A stretch of 64,000 nucleotides of DNA from JBAXZR01 sp041670165 (GTDB lineage: Bacteria; Bacillota; Clostridia; Christensenellales; UBA1242): positions 60,420 to 124,419 of the forward strand of contig JBAXZR010000001.1 in NCBI GenBank assembly GCA_041670165.1, in the 5' to 3' direction. Made by a program: the position numbers and the translations under genes. Every line of letters starts with the position of its first letter. Positions within the stretch are counted from its first letter, which is position 1. Below the pieces are notes generated by a model. That model had not been told where the DNA came from. It saw only the letters and a program-made list of their open reading frames with translations, and did no database searches. Shown piece by piece: positions 33,955-42,087 of this stretch.

Positions 33955-34438
33955 CTATTATTATCATATCCTCCTTGACCCCAGTTATATTTATTATTGT
34001 TTTTTTCACAAGGGCTAACATATCTATATGTTCTTGTTCTGAATTTATGACTACTTGTCCAACATCAATTACCACATAAGAAATTTTGAAGTCTGTTTCA
34101 AAAATGTTTGATTGAACATCAACAATAACTCCACTTATCCCTTGCATCTCCAAACTAGAAACAATGTTTTTTTCAATAGCTTCTTTTTTTTGTTCATTAA
34201 CAATACCAATAAATTCTGTTTGAATACTATTTGTATAATCGCTTCCAAAAAAAGCTTCAAAGTCAAATGAACCATTAAAAAGCTTTGGTAGAGGCGAAAT
34301 AATGACAAAAACAACAATAAAAGAATAAACAACTTTTACATATTTTTGCATTTGTCCTTCTGGAAGCACAAGATCTAGCACAACTCCCATAACTGCAATT
34401 CCTGCAATACTCAAAATCCAACTTGAAAAAGCAGACAT
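33947..34438 (-). CDS. spoIIIAF: Stage III sporulation protein AF
   Basis: 163 residues with two N-terminal membrane helices (about 5-25 and 34-54) and a soluble C-terminal domain. The opening WILSIAGIAVMGVVLDLVLPEGQMQKYVKVV is the family hallmark (shown in the product from residue 5). A longer frame to 34543 crosses into spoIIIAE; AAAGGAG 7 nt before ATG 34438 sets the start. Confidence 0.95.
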   Translation of the reverse strand: MSAFSSWILSIAGIAVMGVVLDLVLPEGQMQKYVKVVYSFIVVFVIISPLPKLFNGSFDFEAFFGSDYTNSIQTEFIGIVNEQKKEAIEKNIVSSLEMQGISGVIVDVQSNIFETDFKISYVVIDVGQVVINSEQEHIDMLALVKKTIINITGVKEDMIIIDE

Positions 34439-34452
34439 ATTTTCATCTCCTT

Positions 34453-35646
34453 TCAAAAAACATTTGCTGTGCACATAATAAGACCTGTTGTAAGCAAAAA
34501 CATGAACGAAACGCAAATAAGAATTGCAACAAGCAGAGTGCATGTTTTTGCAACTGTATGAACAAAATTTGCAGTTCTACTATCAGCTAATGGTTCAAGA
34601 ATTGCCGATGCCAAATGCATGCTTAAAGAAAAAATTAAAATTTTAATTATTGGAACAGCAATTGTGGCAAAAAGTAACATAAGTCCAGCAGCTCCAACAG
34701 CATTTTTAATGAGAACACTGCTTGCCATAATGACATTAAATCCATCGGAAAGATAGCCACCAACAATTGGAATATATGACCTAATTGCGAACTTTGCAGT
34801 TCTGATTGAAACACCATCAAGTGATGAGGCAGTTATGCCCTGAATGCTTAAAAATGCAATAAAAATTGTAAAAGAAGTCCCAAGTATCCACTTGAAACAA
34901 GATGAGAAAAATGAAACAAATTTTTCAAATTTAAAGCTTGATGACAAATTTGAAAGAACAGAAAATATAAGAATAAATATAAAAATTGGCATAAGAACTG
35001 AAGTTCCAATTTGAACAATACCGCCACTTAGCACAGCAACCATGGGTTGATAAACACTCACAGAAACACTACCACCAATTGTTGTCATCAAAGTTAATAG
35101 AATTGGAAAAATTGCGTCCATTTCTTCTTTTAACAAGTTTAGTGTGCTTGTTGTCATTCCAATCATTTGTCTAACAACATTCATAACAAGCAAAATAACC
35201 ACACCATAACAAACAAAATGTACAATATCACCTGTTGCCTTGCTTCCTAATCTTGACCTAATATTAGAAACAAAACCGCATAAAATTGAAATTGAAACAA
35301 TGGTTGCAACCAATGGTAAAAAAATCAAAATATCATCAAATACTAATGCAAGTATTGCAGAAAAAAAATTCTTTCCGTTTTCTGAAAATTCACCAGAAAG
35401 AATATTCATCAAAAATTCAGAAAAATTTTTGTTTCCAAATATTTCGTATTCTTGTTCGCCAATGCTTGCTAAAATTTTTTCTATTTCTGAAATATCTAGT
35501 CCACCTAGTTGTCCGTCAATCGTGTCTTCAATTTCTGATTCAATGTCACTGGTTTCATCAGCATAGGCAGTTACAGTTGTTTTGAAAAAGGAAAGAACTA
35601 ACAAAGAAGAAAGTATAATCATGATTACTAGAAAAATTTTTTTCAT
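34453..35646 (-). CDS. spoIIIAE: Stage III sporulation protein AE
   Basis: 397-residue polytopic membrane protein with an N-terminal signal-like helix and about seven to eight further hydrophobic segments. Family motifs include LVMNVVRQMIG and FAIRSYIPIVGGYLSDGFNVIMASSV. It is proposed to form part of the mother-cell-to-forespore channel. Start overlap with spoIIIAD is 4 bp. Confidence 0.96.
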   Translation of the reverse strand: MKKIFLVIMIILSSLLVLSFFKTTVTAYADETSDIESEIEDTIDGQLGGLDISEIEKILASIGEQEYEIFGNKNFSEFLMNILSGEFSENGKNFFSAILALVFDDILIFLPLVATIVSISILCGFVSNIRSRLGSKATGDIVHFVCYGVVILLVMNVVRQMIGMTTSTLNLLKEEMDAIFPILLTLMTTIGGSVSVSVYQPMVAVLSGGIVQIGTSVLMPIFIFILIFSVLSNLSSSFKFEKFVSFFSSCFKWILGTSFTIFIAFLSIQGITASSLDGVSIRTAKFAIRSYIPIVGGYLSDGFNVIMASSVLIKNAVGAAGLMLLFATIAVPIIKILIFSLSMHLASAILEPLADSRTANFVHTVAKTCTLLVAILICVSFMFLLTTGLIMCTANVF

Positions 35647-36029
35647 GGTAGCAACCCTGCCACAATAGAAATAATATTTGTAATTATTGGAAGTGAAACA
35701 ACCAAAATAATAATTTTTCCAGCAAGCAAAATTTTGTCAGCAAGGCTACTTGAACCACTATCATTGCAAATTGATGCGGCAAATTCGGTTATGTAACCAA
35801 TTCCAACAATTTTTAGCACTGAACCAAATATTTGTATTGATAGTCCGCTTTTTTCTGCTATTGTTTTAAAAATTTGTAGAACCGAAGTAAGCTGGTTAAC
35901 AACCATAAGAATAATAATTATTCCGCCAGCAACTCCAACAAGTGTCGCAATTTCTGGCTTTGTTGTTTTGAGAATAATCATTGCAACTGCAGTAGCAATT
36001 CCAATGCCAACAATTTTAAAAATTTCCAC
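35643..36029 (-). CDS. spoIIIAD: Stage III sporulation protein AD
   Basis: 128 residues, almost all hydrophobic: four predicted membrane segments with IVGIGIATAVAMIILKTTKPEIATLVG at the N-terminus and IVGIGYITEFAASICNDSGSSSLA in the middle, both typical. It resembles SpoIIIAC in its repeated alpha-helical unit. Confidence 0.96.
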   Translation of the reverse strand: MEIFKIVGIGIATAVAMIILKTTKPEIATLVGVAGGIIIILMVVNQLTSVLQIFKTIAEKSGLSIQIFGSVLKIVGIGYITEFAASICNDSGSSSLADKILLAGKIIILVVSLPIITNIISIVAGLLP

Positions 36030-36045
36030 TTGTTTTTTGCTCCTT

Positions 36046-36234
36046 TTAAAAACTGAACATGCTTCTAACCGTGTCGAATAGCTCTTTAACTAGGCTAAGA
36101 ACCATCAAAAGAACAATAATAAGCCCCGCAAGAGTTGAGAGCGTTGCAATTTCCTCTTTTCCTGAGTGTTTCAACACTTGATTCACAACTGCTGTCAAAA
36201 TGCCAACAGCAGCAATCTTAAAAATTATATCCAC
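36046..36234 (-). CDS. spoIIIAC: Stage III sporulation protein AC
   Basis: 62 residues with two membrane helices: IIFKIAAVGILTAVVNQVLKHSGKEE and LAGLIIVLLMVLSLVKELFDTV regions. Length and sequence fit SpoIIIAC. It lies between spoIIIAB and spoIIIAD with 11-16 bp gaps. Confidence 0.96.
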   Translation of the reverse strand: MDIIFKIAAVGILTAVVNQVLKHSGKEEIATLSTLAGLIIVLLMVLSLVKELFDTVRSMFSF

Positions 36235-36249
36235 GCTCGTTTATCCCCC

Positions 36250-36747
36250 TTACATTAGGATCAATGCAATCAATATCCCAAATAAAATGCCAAGTTTAAA
36301 TATTAAAGATCCAAATTTCTCATTTTCCTTTTTAGAATTTTGACTGCAATCATAAAAATGTTTTTTAAAGTTTTCTAAGCTTGCAACTTGATTGCTGCTG
36401 TTAAATTTTCCTAAAGAAAGGAAAAAAGGAAATATAAATTGTTTTTCATCAGTGCTTAAAAACCAGATTCCAGCGAACATATCTTTTTCTTGAAGCGATT
36501 TTGAACTGCTAAGTAAAAATTGTTCAAAGTAATTAATAACTTGAGAAAATTCTTTTCCAAAATTTTGCCCTTTCTCAGCAACAATTTTTTTTAATTTGTT
36601 TTCAAAAAAATTGATTTCTAGTTGAAGTGAACAAATGAAAGAATGTATATCAAAATAAAATTTTTCTCTTTTTCTATAATATCCGCTTATGGAATAACCA
36701 AGAAATGAACAAGAAGCAACAATCAAAATAAGCAAAACGAATTTCAT
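36250..36747 (-). CDS. spoIIIAB: Stage III sporulation protein AB
   Basis: 165 residues with an N-terminal membrane helix (LLILIVASCSFLGYSISGYY), a cytoplasmic helical domain beginning RKREKFYFDIHSFICSLQLEI, and a C-terminal membrane helix (LGILFGILIALILM). This resembles type II secretion GspF-like subunits. Sequence conservation is lower than for its neighbours. Confidence 0.93.
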   Translation of the reverse strand: MKFVLLILIVASCSFLGYSISGYYRKREKFYFDIHSFICSLQLEINFFENKLKKIVAEKGQNFGKEFSQVINYFEQFLLSSSKSLQEKDMFAGIWFLSTDEKQFIFPFFLSLGKFNSSNQVASLENFKKHFYDCSQNSKKENEKFGSLIFKLGILFGILIALILM

Positions 36748-36750
36748 TTA

Positions 36751-37662
36751 TCACCCAAATTGTCCCACTCGTTCAAAGTTTTCATTATAAATTCCTTCGA
36801 ATGTTCCAACCCCATTAGATTTTGAGAGTATCACAAATCTTTCAAAACATTTGTCTTGTAAAAGCTTCTGAAAGTCAGGTTTGTTTCTAAGTTCTTTCAA
36901 ATTGTTTGCATGAATACTTGCAACAACCTTAACTCCGCAGTGAGATGCCATCATAACAGAATTGTAATCTTCTTCACCCATGAGTTCATCAGCCACAATA
37001 ACATCAGGATTCATACTTCGTACACCTTGTTCAAATCCATCATTTTTTGAAGAGAATGAAAGCACATCGCAAAATTTTCCAATATCAAATCCGCTATTAG
37101 TTCCTGCGATTTCTCCCCTTTCATCAAGAACAAGAACATTAAAAGAAAAATTTCGATTTGAAAGTTGCCAAACAAAATCTCTCAAAAATGTTGTTTTTCC
37201 TGCACCGGGTGGAGAAATTACAAGTGTGTTAAAAATTTTGCCTTGTTCAACAATTTGATTGAAAGCAGTTAGAGAACAATTTTTGATTTGATGAGGAACA
37301 CGAATATTAATACTTGTGAAATCTTTCATTGTTTTAATTAAGCCATTTTCATGTACAACAGTTCCACAAACACCCATTCTAATGCCACCAGTCAGGCTTA
37401 TAAAGCCTCGTTTAAGTTGTTCGTTTACGGCATAGAGTGAACATTCACTGGCTCTAAAAACAATGTCTTCAATCATTTCTTTTGTTGCAATAATGGCGGT
37501 GTTTGGTTCTCCTGTAAGCCCAGTCGAACTTAGAAAATATGAAACCATTCCAATGCAAACAACAACTGGTTTGTCGCATCTAAGTCGAATTTCATTGATT
37601 TTTGATATTCCAATTTTTTCAAGCAAAATTTCTTCCATTTGCGGATTGAAAATGTTTTTCAT
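36751..37662 (-). CDS. spoIIIAA: Stage III sporulation protein AA, secretion-type ATPase
   Basis: 303-residue cytoplasmic ATPase related to type II/IV secretion motors, proposed to energise the SpoIIIA-SpoIIQ channel. Walker A is VISPPGAGKTTFLRDF near residue 150. The downstream acidic motif is VLVLDERGEIAG, and MNPDVIVADELMGEED and ASHCGVKVVASIHANN follow. The ribosome site GAGAGGAAA precedes the ATG. It is the first gene of the spoIIIA operon, under a sigma-E-like promoter. Confidence 0.97.
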   Translation of the reverse strand: MKNIFNPQMEEILLEKIGISKINEIRLRCDKPVVVCIGMVSYFLSSTGLTGEPNTAIIATKEMIEDIVFRASECSLYAVNEQLKRGFISLTGGIRMGVCGTVVHENGLIKTMKDFTSINIRVPHQIKNCSLTAFNQIVEQGKIFNTLVISPPGAGKTTFLRDFVWQLSNRNFSFNVLVLDERGEIAGTNSGFDIGKFCDVLSFSSKNDGFEQGVRSMNPDVIVADELMGEEDYNSVMMASHCGVKVVASIHANNLKELRNKPDFQKLLQDKCFERFVILSKSNGVGTFEGIYNENFERVGQFG

Positions 37663-37696
37663 TTTTTTCCTCTCTTTTATGTTGAAGCTTGATTAA

Positions 37697-37725
37697 ATTG
37701 TATTTAGGTTTGTCCTTGTTTATGA
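37697..37725 (-). promoter_or_regulatory. Sigma-E-type promoter of the spoIIIA operon
   Basis: Minus strand: TCATAAA (37725-37719), 14 nt, AATACAAT (37704-37697). The -10 box matches the known sigma-E consensus CATACAHT at 7 of 8 positions and the spacing is right. Mother-cell expression of spoIIIA is established in Bacillus. Confidence 0.75.
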
Positions 37726-37747
37726 CTGTTTGTCCACAATTAAAAAA

Positions 37748-37770
37748 ATCACTTGCCCAAGGCAAATGAT
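37748..37770 (-). terminator. Terminator 220 nt downstream of efp
   Basis: Minus strand: ATCATTTGCC and GGCAAGTGAT pair around TTG, followed by T7. efp already has a terminator at its stop codon, so this one either backs it up or ends a separate short transcript. Confidence 0.8.
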
Positions 37771-37954
37771 TGATATACGAAAATTTGTTAATTATATTAT
37801 TATTATTTGATTATAATGTAAATAACTTTCAAAACAAAACTTTTAATAAATTTATTTGATTAGCTTTTTCTTTTGAAATAATAAAATTTTAAATGAATTT
37901 TAATATTTTAATATATTTACATTTTTACAATTTTAAAATAAAACACATAAATTT
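37771..37954. other. AT-rich spacer between the efp terminator and the spoIIIA promoter
   Basis: No ORF with a ribosome site. A TATAAT on the minus strand (37815-37810) could start a short RNA ending at the terminator at 37748-37770. Otherwise nothing is recognised. Confidence 0.4.
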
Positions 37955-37984
37955 TTAAAAAAACCACCGATTGGTGGCTTTTAA
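37955..37984 (-). terminator. efp terminator
   Basis: Minus strand: AAGCCACC and GGTGGTTT pair around AATC, followed by a T-run, 9 nt after the efp stop. Confidence 0.92.
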
Positions 37985-37992
37985 TTTGTTTG

Positions 37993-38553
37993 TTATTTAA
38001 CTCTTTCCATATAAGTTGCTGTTCTTGTGTCAACACGAATTTTTTCACCATTGTTGATAAATAGTGGAACATTGATGTGGAGTCCTGTTTCAAGTATGGC
38101 AGGTTTGTTGCCAGACTTACTTGTATCTCCTTGAATTCCGGGTTCACAATCAACAATTGTGAGTTCAACAAAATTTGGTGGAACAACTGAAAAAGCTGAT
38201 CCTTTGTAGAACTGGATTGTTGCCATACCATTTTCAACGATATAGTTTAAACAATCACCAACTTGTGATTTGTTAAGAGGAATTTGGTCATATGTTTCCA
38301 TATCCATGAAATAATACAACTCACCTTCGTTGTACAAATATTGCATATCTTTTTTATCAATAACTGCAATTTGAAATTTGTCTGAAGGGTTGAATGTAAG
38401 TTCATTAACTTGACCAGAAATAATATTCTTTATTTTTGCTCTAACAAATGGTGATCCTTTTCCTGGTTTAACATGCAAAAAGTCTACAACGATATAAATG
38501 TTACCATCCATTTCAAATGTTACACCTTTGCGAAAATCTCCTGCACTGATCAT
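37993..38553 (-). CDS. efp: Elongation factor P
   Basis: 186-residue EF-P that rescues ribosomes stalled at polyproline. The domain I loop [17 protein letters not shown] carries the Lys normally modified in Bacillus-type EF-P. The C-terminal signature [12 protein letters not shown] (close to the family GDxVxVDTRTGEYV pattern) is present. AAGGAGATA precedes the ATG. No modification enzyme gene is nearby. Confidence 0.98.
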   Translation of the reverse strand: MISAGDFRKGVTFEMDGNIYIVVDFLHVKPGKGSPFVRAKIKNIISGQVNELTFNPSDKFQIAVIDKKDMQYLYNEGELYYFMDMETYDQIPLNKSQVGDCLNYIVENGMATIQFYKGSAFSVVPPNFVELTIVDCEPGIQGDTSKSGNKPAILETGLHINVPLFINNGEKIRVDTRTATYMERVK

Positions 38554-38577
38554 AAATATATCTCCTTAAACTGGAGT

Positions 38578-38607
38578 AGTCTATCACAATTACAGGTGTT
38601 TTGTCAA
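38578..38607 (-). promoter_or_regulatory. efp promoter
   Basis: Minus strand: TTGACA (38607-38602), 18 nt, TAGACT (38583-38578), about 25 nt before the efp start. Confidence 0.75.
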
Positions 38608-38812
38608 TTTGAAAATGATGTTATTTCTAATTAGTTGAAGAAAATTAGTGTTTTTTAGTAGAAAAATAATAAAATTGCTTGCAAAATTGAATGTATAATG
38701 TTAAACTCTCAAAGCTAAATGAAACTCTTAGTAAAATTAACAAAATTTGATAACAGTTTCTATGGTTATGTGGGTTTTAAAAATAAATCCCCTAAAATGA
38801 TATGGAGGAAAC

Positions 38813-39001
38813 ATGAGCAGAGTTTGTGAAATTTGTGGTAAAGGAAAGATGCCTGGTTGCACAGTAAGCTTTTCAAACCGTAAGGCCAATCGCCAATATG
38901 AAGTAAATTTGCAATCAACAACAGTTGAAATTGATGGCAAGCTTAAAAAAGTTAAAGCTTGTACAAAATGCAAAAAAACACTTGCCAAGTATGCTAAGTG
39001 A
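38813..39001 (+). CDS. rpmB: 50S ribosomal protein L28
   Basis: 62-residue L28 of the zinc-binding type, with Cys pairs in RVCEICGKG and KACTKCKKT. NRKANRQYEVNLQ is the family core. ATGGAGG lies 7 nt before the start. A TATAAT at 38695-38700 is the likely -10 box, with no convincing -35. It is transcribed opposite to efp and to spoVM. Confidence 0.97.
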   Translation: MSRVCEICGKGKMPGCTVSFSNRKANRQYEVNLQSTTVEIDGKLKKVKACTKCKKTLAKYAK

Positions 39002-39004
39002 TTA

Positions 39005-39038
39005 AAAACAAGCCAAAATTTTAAGGCTTGTTTTTTTT
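39005..39038 (+). terminator. rpmB terminator
   Basis: AAAACAAGCC and GGCTTGTTTT pair around about 10 nt, followed by a run of T to 39038. Confidence 0.93.
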
Positions 39039-39052
39039 ATCTTATGTATACT

Positions 39053-39124
39053 CTATTGCTTTTTAATAAAAAGCTTAAGAAGAAAAGAAATTAATTTGGG
39101 AACTTTTATACAAACAATTTTCAT
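39053..39124 (-). CDS. spoVM: SpoVM, 23-residue spore-coat-anchoring peptide
   Basis: A 23-codon frame begins MKIVCIKVPKLIS and ends LKLFIKKQ. It matches Bacillus SpoVM (MKFYTIKLPKFLGG...) at Met1, Lys2, Ile6, Lys7, Pro9 and Lys10; Pro9 is essential for its curvature recognition of the forespore membrane. AAAGGAG lies 6 nt before the ATG. Its place between rpe and rpmB is exactly that of spoVM in Bacillus. A sigma-E-like -10 box CATATAAT lies at 39149-39142, but the -35 is poor. SpoVM anchors SpoIVA at the start of coat assembly. Standard gene callers would miss it. Confidence 0.85.
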   Translation of the reverse strand: MKIVCIKVPKLISFLLKLFIKKQ

Positions 39125-39376
39125 TTGTTCTCCTTTATTATTCAATTATATGTAAAAGTTTGTTCTTTGGTGATTGATTAAATTTAATAAAAAGTAAGTA
39201 AATGCATTTATTAATTGAAACAATTACTTTTCGTTTCAATTTAAAACATATTAATAAAAATTGTAAATCATGAGAATTGCCATAATTTAACAATTATGAA
39301 AATTAATTTGGATATGTAAGAAATAAATTATTTTTTTATGAAAATAAGCTATATAAACTAGTTTTTTTTTAATTAA
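39125..39376. other. AT-rich spacer between spoVM and the rpe terminator
   Basis: Holds the spoVM ribosome site and the CATATAAT box; otherwise AT-rich with no ORF, RNA gene or clear repeat. Confidence 0.5.
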
Positions 39377-39401
39377 AAAAATTGACTTGTTGTCAATTTT
39401 T
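39377..39401 (-). terminator. Terminator after rpe
   Basis: AAAAATTGAC and GTCAATTTTT pair around TTGTT; both strands are followed by T-rich runs. It ends the priA-to-rpe operon. Confidence 0.8.
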
Positions 39402-39435
39402 AATGTTAATTTTTGTAGTCTATGCTCAGTTTTGC

Positions 39436-40098
39436 CTATCTAAGGGAATCAATTGACTCTTTAGGATTTGAACTTAAAAACAAATAACTACCGCTAACAA
39501 CAATGTCAGCCCCGCAAGACTTAATTTCTTCTGTGTTTTCGGGATTAACTCCACCATCAACTTCAATTAAAAATTTAAAATTGTTTTGTTCTCTAAAAGT
39601 ATTTAGTGATTTTATTTTTGATAAAGATGAAGGAATAAATAATTGACCGCTTTTTCCGGGTTCAACACTCATGACAAGAACCAAATTGCATAGTGGCAAA
39701 AAATCATATATTTCTGAAACTAATGTTTGTGGTTTAAAACTAATTCCTGCAAGTGCTCCAAGCTTTTTAATGTTTTCTAAACACTCAATTACTTCACTTT
39801 TTTTTCCGAAACTTTCATAATGCACAGTTATGATATTTGCTCCAGCTTTAATATATTCTTTAACATGTTCTTCAGGGTGAACAATCATTAAATGAGCTTC
39901 AATTGGAACAATACAATTTGAGTTAATTTGTTTAACAAAAGAAGCATCATATGTTATTTCTGAAACAAAATTGCCGTCCATAACATCACAATGAATAAAA
40001 TCAGCCCCTGCTTCTTGAAGAGCTTTTGCATATTCAATAACCTGAGATTTAATTTTTACTGGGTGCGTTGAAGGTGCAATTCTAAGCTTTTTTACCAT
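39436..40098 (-). CDS. rpe: Ribulose-phosphate 3-epimerase
   Basis: 220-residue TIM-barrel enzyme interconverting ribulose 5-phosphate and xylulose 5-phosphate. Metal and catalytic residues are visible: Ser in IAPST, His and Asp in HCDVMDGNFV, His in IEAHLMIVHP and Asp in LIEVDGGVNPEN. The N-terminal segment after IAPST is divergent from the usual ILSADFA. It overlaps rsgA by 17 bp, an arrangement also known in Bacillus. Confidence 0.95.
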   Translation of the reverse strand: MVKKLRIAPSTHPVKIKSQVIEYAKALQEAGADFIHCDVMDGNFVSEITYDASFVKQINSNCIVPIEAHLMIVHPEEHVKEYIKAGANIITVHYESFGKKSEVIECLENIKKLGALAGISFKPQTLVSEIYDFLPLCNLVLVMSVEPGKSGQLFIPSSLSKIKSLNTFREQNNFKFLIEVDGGVNPENTEEIKSCGADIVVSGSYLFLSSNPKESIDSLR

Positions 40099-40966
40099 AA
40101 TTACTTTTCCACCTTTTTTGAATAATTAGAAACAAATCTTTGTATCTATTATATCTTTCTGTTGAAATTATCCCTTCTGTTGTTGCTTTCTTAACTCCAC
40201 ATACGGAAATATCTTCATTAGTATGCGTGCATTTGCCAAATTTACAATTTTTTGATGAATCAATAAATTCAGGATAAAATTTCCAAAGTTCTTCGGGTTC
40301 AATTAAGAGCAAATCTTCATCTAAAAAAGTGAATCCTGCCGTGTCAATTAAAAATGAATTTGGTTCAATTTCGTATAATTCTGTTAACCTTGTTGTGTTT
40401 TTGCCTCTTTCAATTTTTTTACTAAGCTCACCAACAAGAGTACATTCTTTGTTAAGAATTGCATTTGTCAAAGCACTTTTTCCAACAGCAGATTGCCCTG
40501 CAAATGCTGATATCTTGCCTTTTAATAGCTCTTTTATTAAAAAAATATTTTCTTTTGTTTTAGCGGACAAAAACACAATTTTTAAAACGCTTGTATATTG
40601 ATTTTTAATCTCACTAACAAAATTATCATTGCTTATATCAATCTTATTAACACACAAAACAGGTTCAATACCATTTAGAAAGCACATCAAAATAAGCTTG
40701 TCAATTAACACTAAATCAGGTTTAGGAGTGCAAGACAAAACAATGAGCATTTGGTCTATGTTTGCAACTGGGGGTCTTACTAAACAATTTTTTCTTGAAT
40801 AAACTTTTTCAATAAAAAATTGATTGTTCTCACAAGAAAATTCAATGTAATCTCCAACAAAAACTCCTGAGGCTTTATTTTTGCCTCTAGGAATACAGTC
40901 ATATTTTTTTTCTTCAAACAAAACTGTAAAAATATTTGCATTTTTTTTGATTACAAGACCTTTCAT
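40082..40966 (-). CDS. rsgA: Ribosome small-subunit-dependent GTPase RsgA
   Basis: 294-residue circularly permuted GTPase for late 30S maturation. An OB-fold is followed by GTPase motifs in permuted order: G4 CVNKID, G5-like LSAKTKEN, G1 GQSAVGKSALTN, G2 RGKNTTR and G3 IDTAGF. The C-terminal zinc domain is KNCKFGKCTHTNEDISVCGV (C-x4-C-x-H-x6-C). It is separated from rlmN by 80 bp that contain a hairpin; in Bacillus this gap holds prpC and prkC. Confidence 0.97.
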   Translation of the reverse strand: MKGLVIKKNANIFTVLFEEKKYDCIPRGKNKASGVFVGDYIEFSCENNQFFIEKVYSRKNCLVRPPVANIDQMLIVLSCTPKPDLVLIDKLILMCFLNGIEPVLCVNKIDISNDNFVSEIKNQYTSVLKIVFLSAKTKENIFLIKELLKGKISAFAGQSAVGKSALTNAILNKECTLVGELSKKIERGKNTTRLTELYEIEPNSFLIDTAGFTFLDEDLLLIEPEELWKFYPEFIDSSKNCKFGKCTHTNEDISVCGVKKATTEGIISTERYNRYKDLFLIIQKRWKSNYGKKA

Positions 40967-41001
40967 TTTTCTCCTATTATTAATCTTATAGGTACAATAT
41001 G

Positions 41002-41029
41002 TTGTGTATTATTTAAAAGTAATACACAA
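41002..41029. repeat. 10-bp inverted repeat between rlmN and rsgA
   Basis: TTGTGTATTA and TAATACACAA pair perfectly around 8 nt. No T-run follows on the minus strand, so it is not a normal terminator. It may be an mRNA processing or stability element. Confidence 0.55.
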
Positions 41030-41046
41030 TATTTTGTTGTTATGTG

Positions 41047-42087
41047 TTATGTTGCGGAAGCAACAGAGTTTCTAAGTTGACCACACGCACCACCAATATC
41101 ATCACCCATTGTTCTTCTTACTGTTGCTGACATTCCAAGGCTAACAAGCATGTCGCAAAAAGCATATGCTTGTTTTCTGTTTGTTCCATCAAGCCCATTT
41201 TCGTAAGAGTGATTGAGTGGTATCAAATTCACATGAAGCGGAAAACCTCTAAGAACGGTTGAAAGTTCTTTTGCGTCTTCGAAACTATCGTTAAAATCTT
41301 TAATTAATGCGTATTCAAAAATCACTCTTCTACCAGTTTTGTTAAAATATGCCTTGCATTCCTGCAAAATTTCTTTTATTTTTACTGCTTCAGCAACTTT
41401 CATAATTTTTTTTCTTTTTTCATCATTTGCGGCGTGAAGTGAAATTGTTAAATTAATGTTAAAACCATCTTCAATAAGCTTTTTGATTCCATTAGGAAGC
41501 CCGCATGTTGACAAAGAAATATTTCTTTGACTAATATTTATTCCATCTTCAGAAGAAACAAGCTTCAAAAATTTTGAAACATTATCATAATTGTCTAGCG
41601 GCTCACCGCTTCCCATAAGAACAATGTTTGTGATTTCTCTTTTTGTCATTGTTCCGCCAATAAGTCTGTTTACAACAAGAACTTCAGAAAGAATTTCTCC
41701 TGCGGTTAAGGACCTTATAAGCCCATTCATTCCACTAGCACAAAACTTGCAACCCATTCTGCAACCAACTTGTGTTGAAATGCAAATTGTTCTGCCATAT
41801 TTGTATTCCATTAAAACGCCTTCAATCATTGCTCCATCAGACAGTAAAAAAACGAACTTTCTTGTTCCATCTTTTCCAACTTTTTCTACATTAATTTTCA
41901 CAAGTGTGTCTTCAAATTTTTCAAGAAGTTTGTTTTTAAGTTCTTTGGAAATTGTTGTTATTTCAGAAATGCTTTTTCCATTATAAATTCCTTCAAAAAT
42001 TTGTTTTGCTCTCCATTTTTGTTCACCTAATTGACTAAGTAATTCTTGTAGTTCTGTGAGCGACAATGAAGCTATATGCTCTTTCAT
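41047..42087 (-). CDS. rlmN: 23S rRNA (A2503-C2)/tRNA (A37-C2) methyltransferase RlmN
   Basis: 346-residue radical SAM enzyme. The cluster motif is GCRMGCKFCASG. The methyl-carrier cysteine is in the C-terminal segment GMSATVRRTMGDDIGGACGQL. MGSGEPLDNYDNV is the family GxGEP motif. It overlaps fmt by 4 bp and lies in the priA-def-fmt-rlmN operon, from which rsmB is missing. Confidence 0.98.
   Translation of the reverse strand: MKEHIASLSLTELQELLSQLGEQKWRAKQIFEGIYNGKSISEITTISKELKNKLLEKFEDTLVKINVEKVGKDGTRKFVFLLSDGAMIEGVLMEYKYGRTICISTQVGCRMGCKFCASGMNGLIRSLTAGEILSEVLVVNRLIGGTMTKREITNIVLMGSGEPLDNYDNVSKFLKLVSSEDGINISQRNISLSTCGLPNGIKKLIEDGFNINLTISLHAANDEKRKKIMKVAEAVKIKEILQECKAYFNKTGRRVIFEYALIKDFNDSFEDAKELSTVLRGFPLHVNLIPLNHSYENGLDGTNRKQAYAFCDMLVSLGMSATVRRTMGDDIGGACGQLRNSVASAT

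Noticed and set aside
36980..37258. Antisense frames of 60-130 codons inside the spoIIIA, pheT, dnaK and other genes
   Set aside because: They are opposite-strand or out-of-frame shadows of strong genes and lack ribosome sites.
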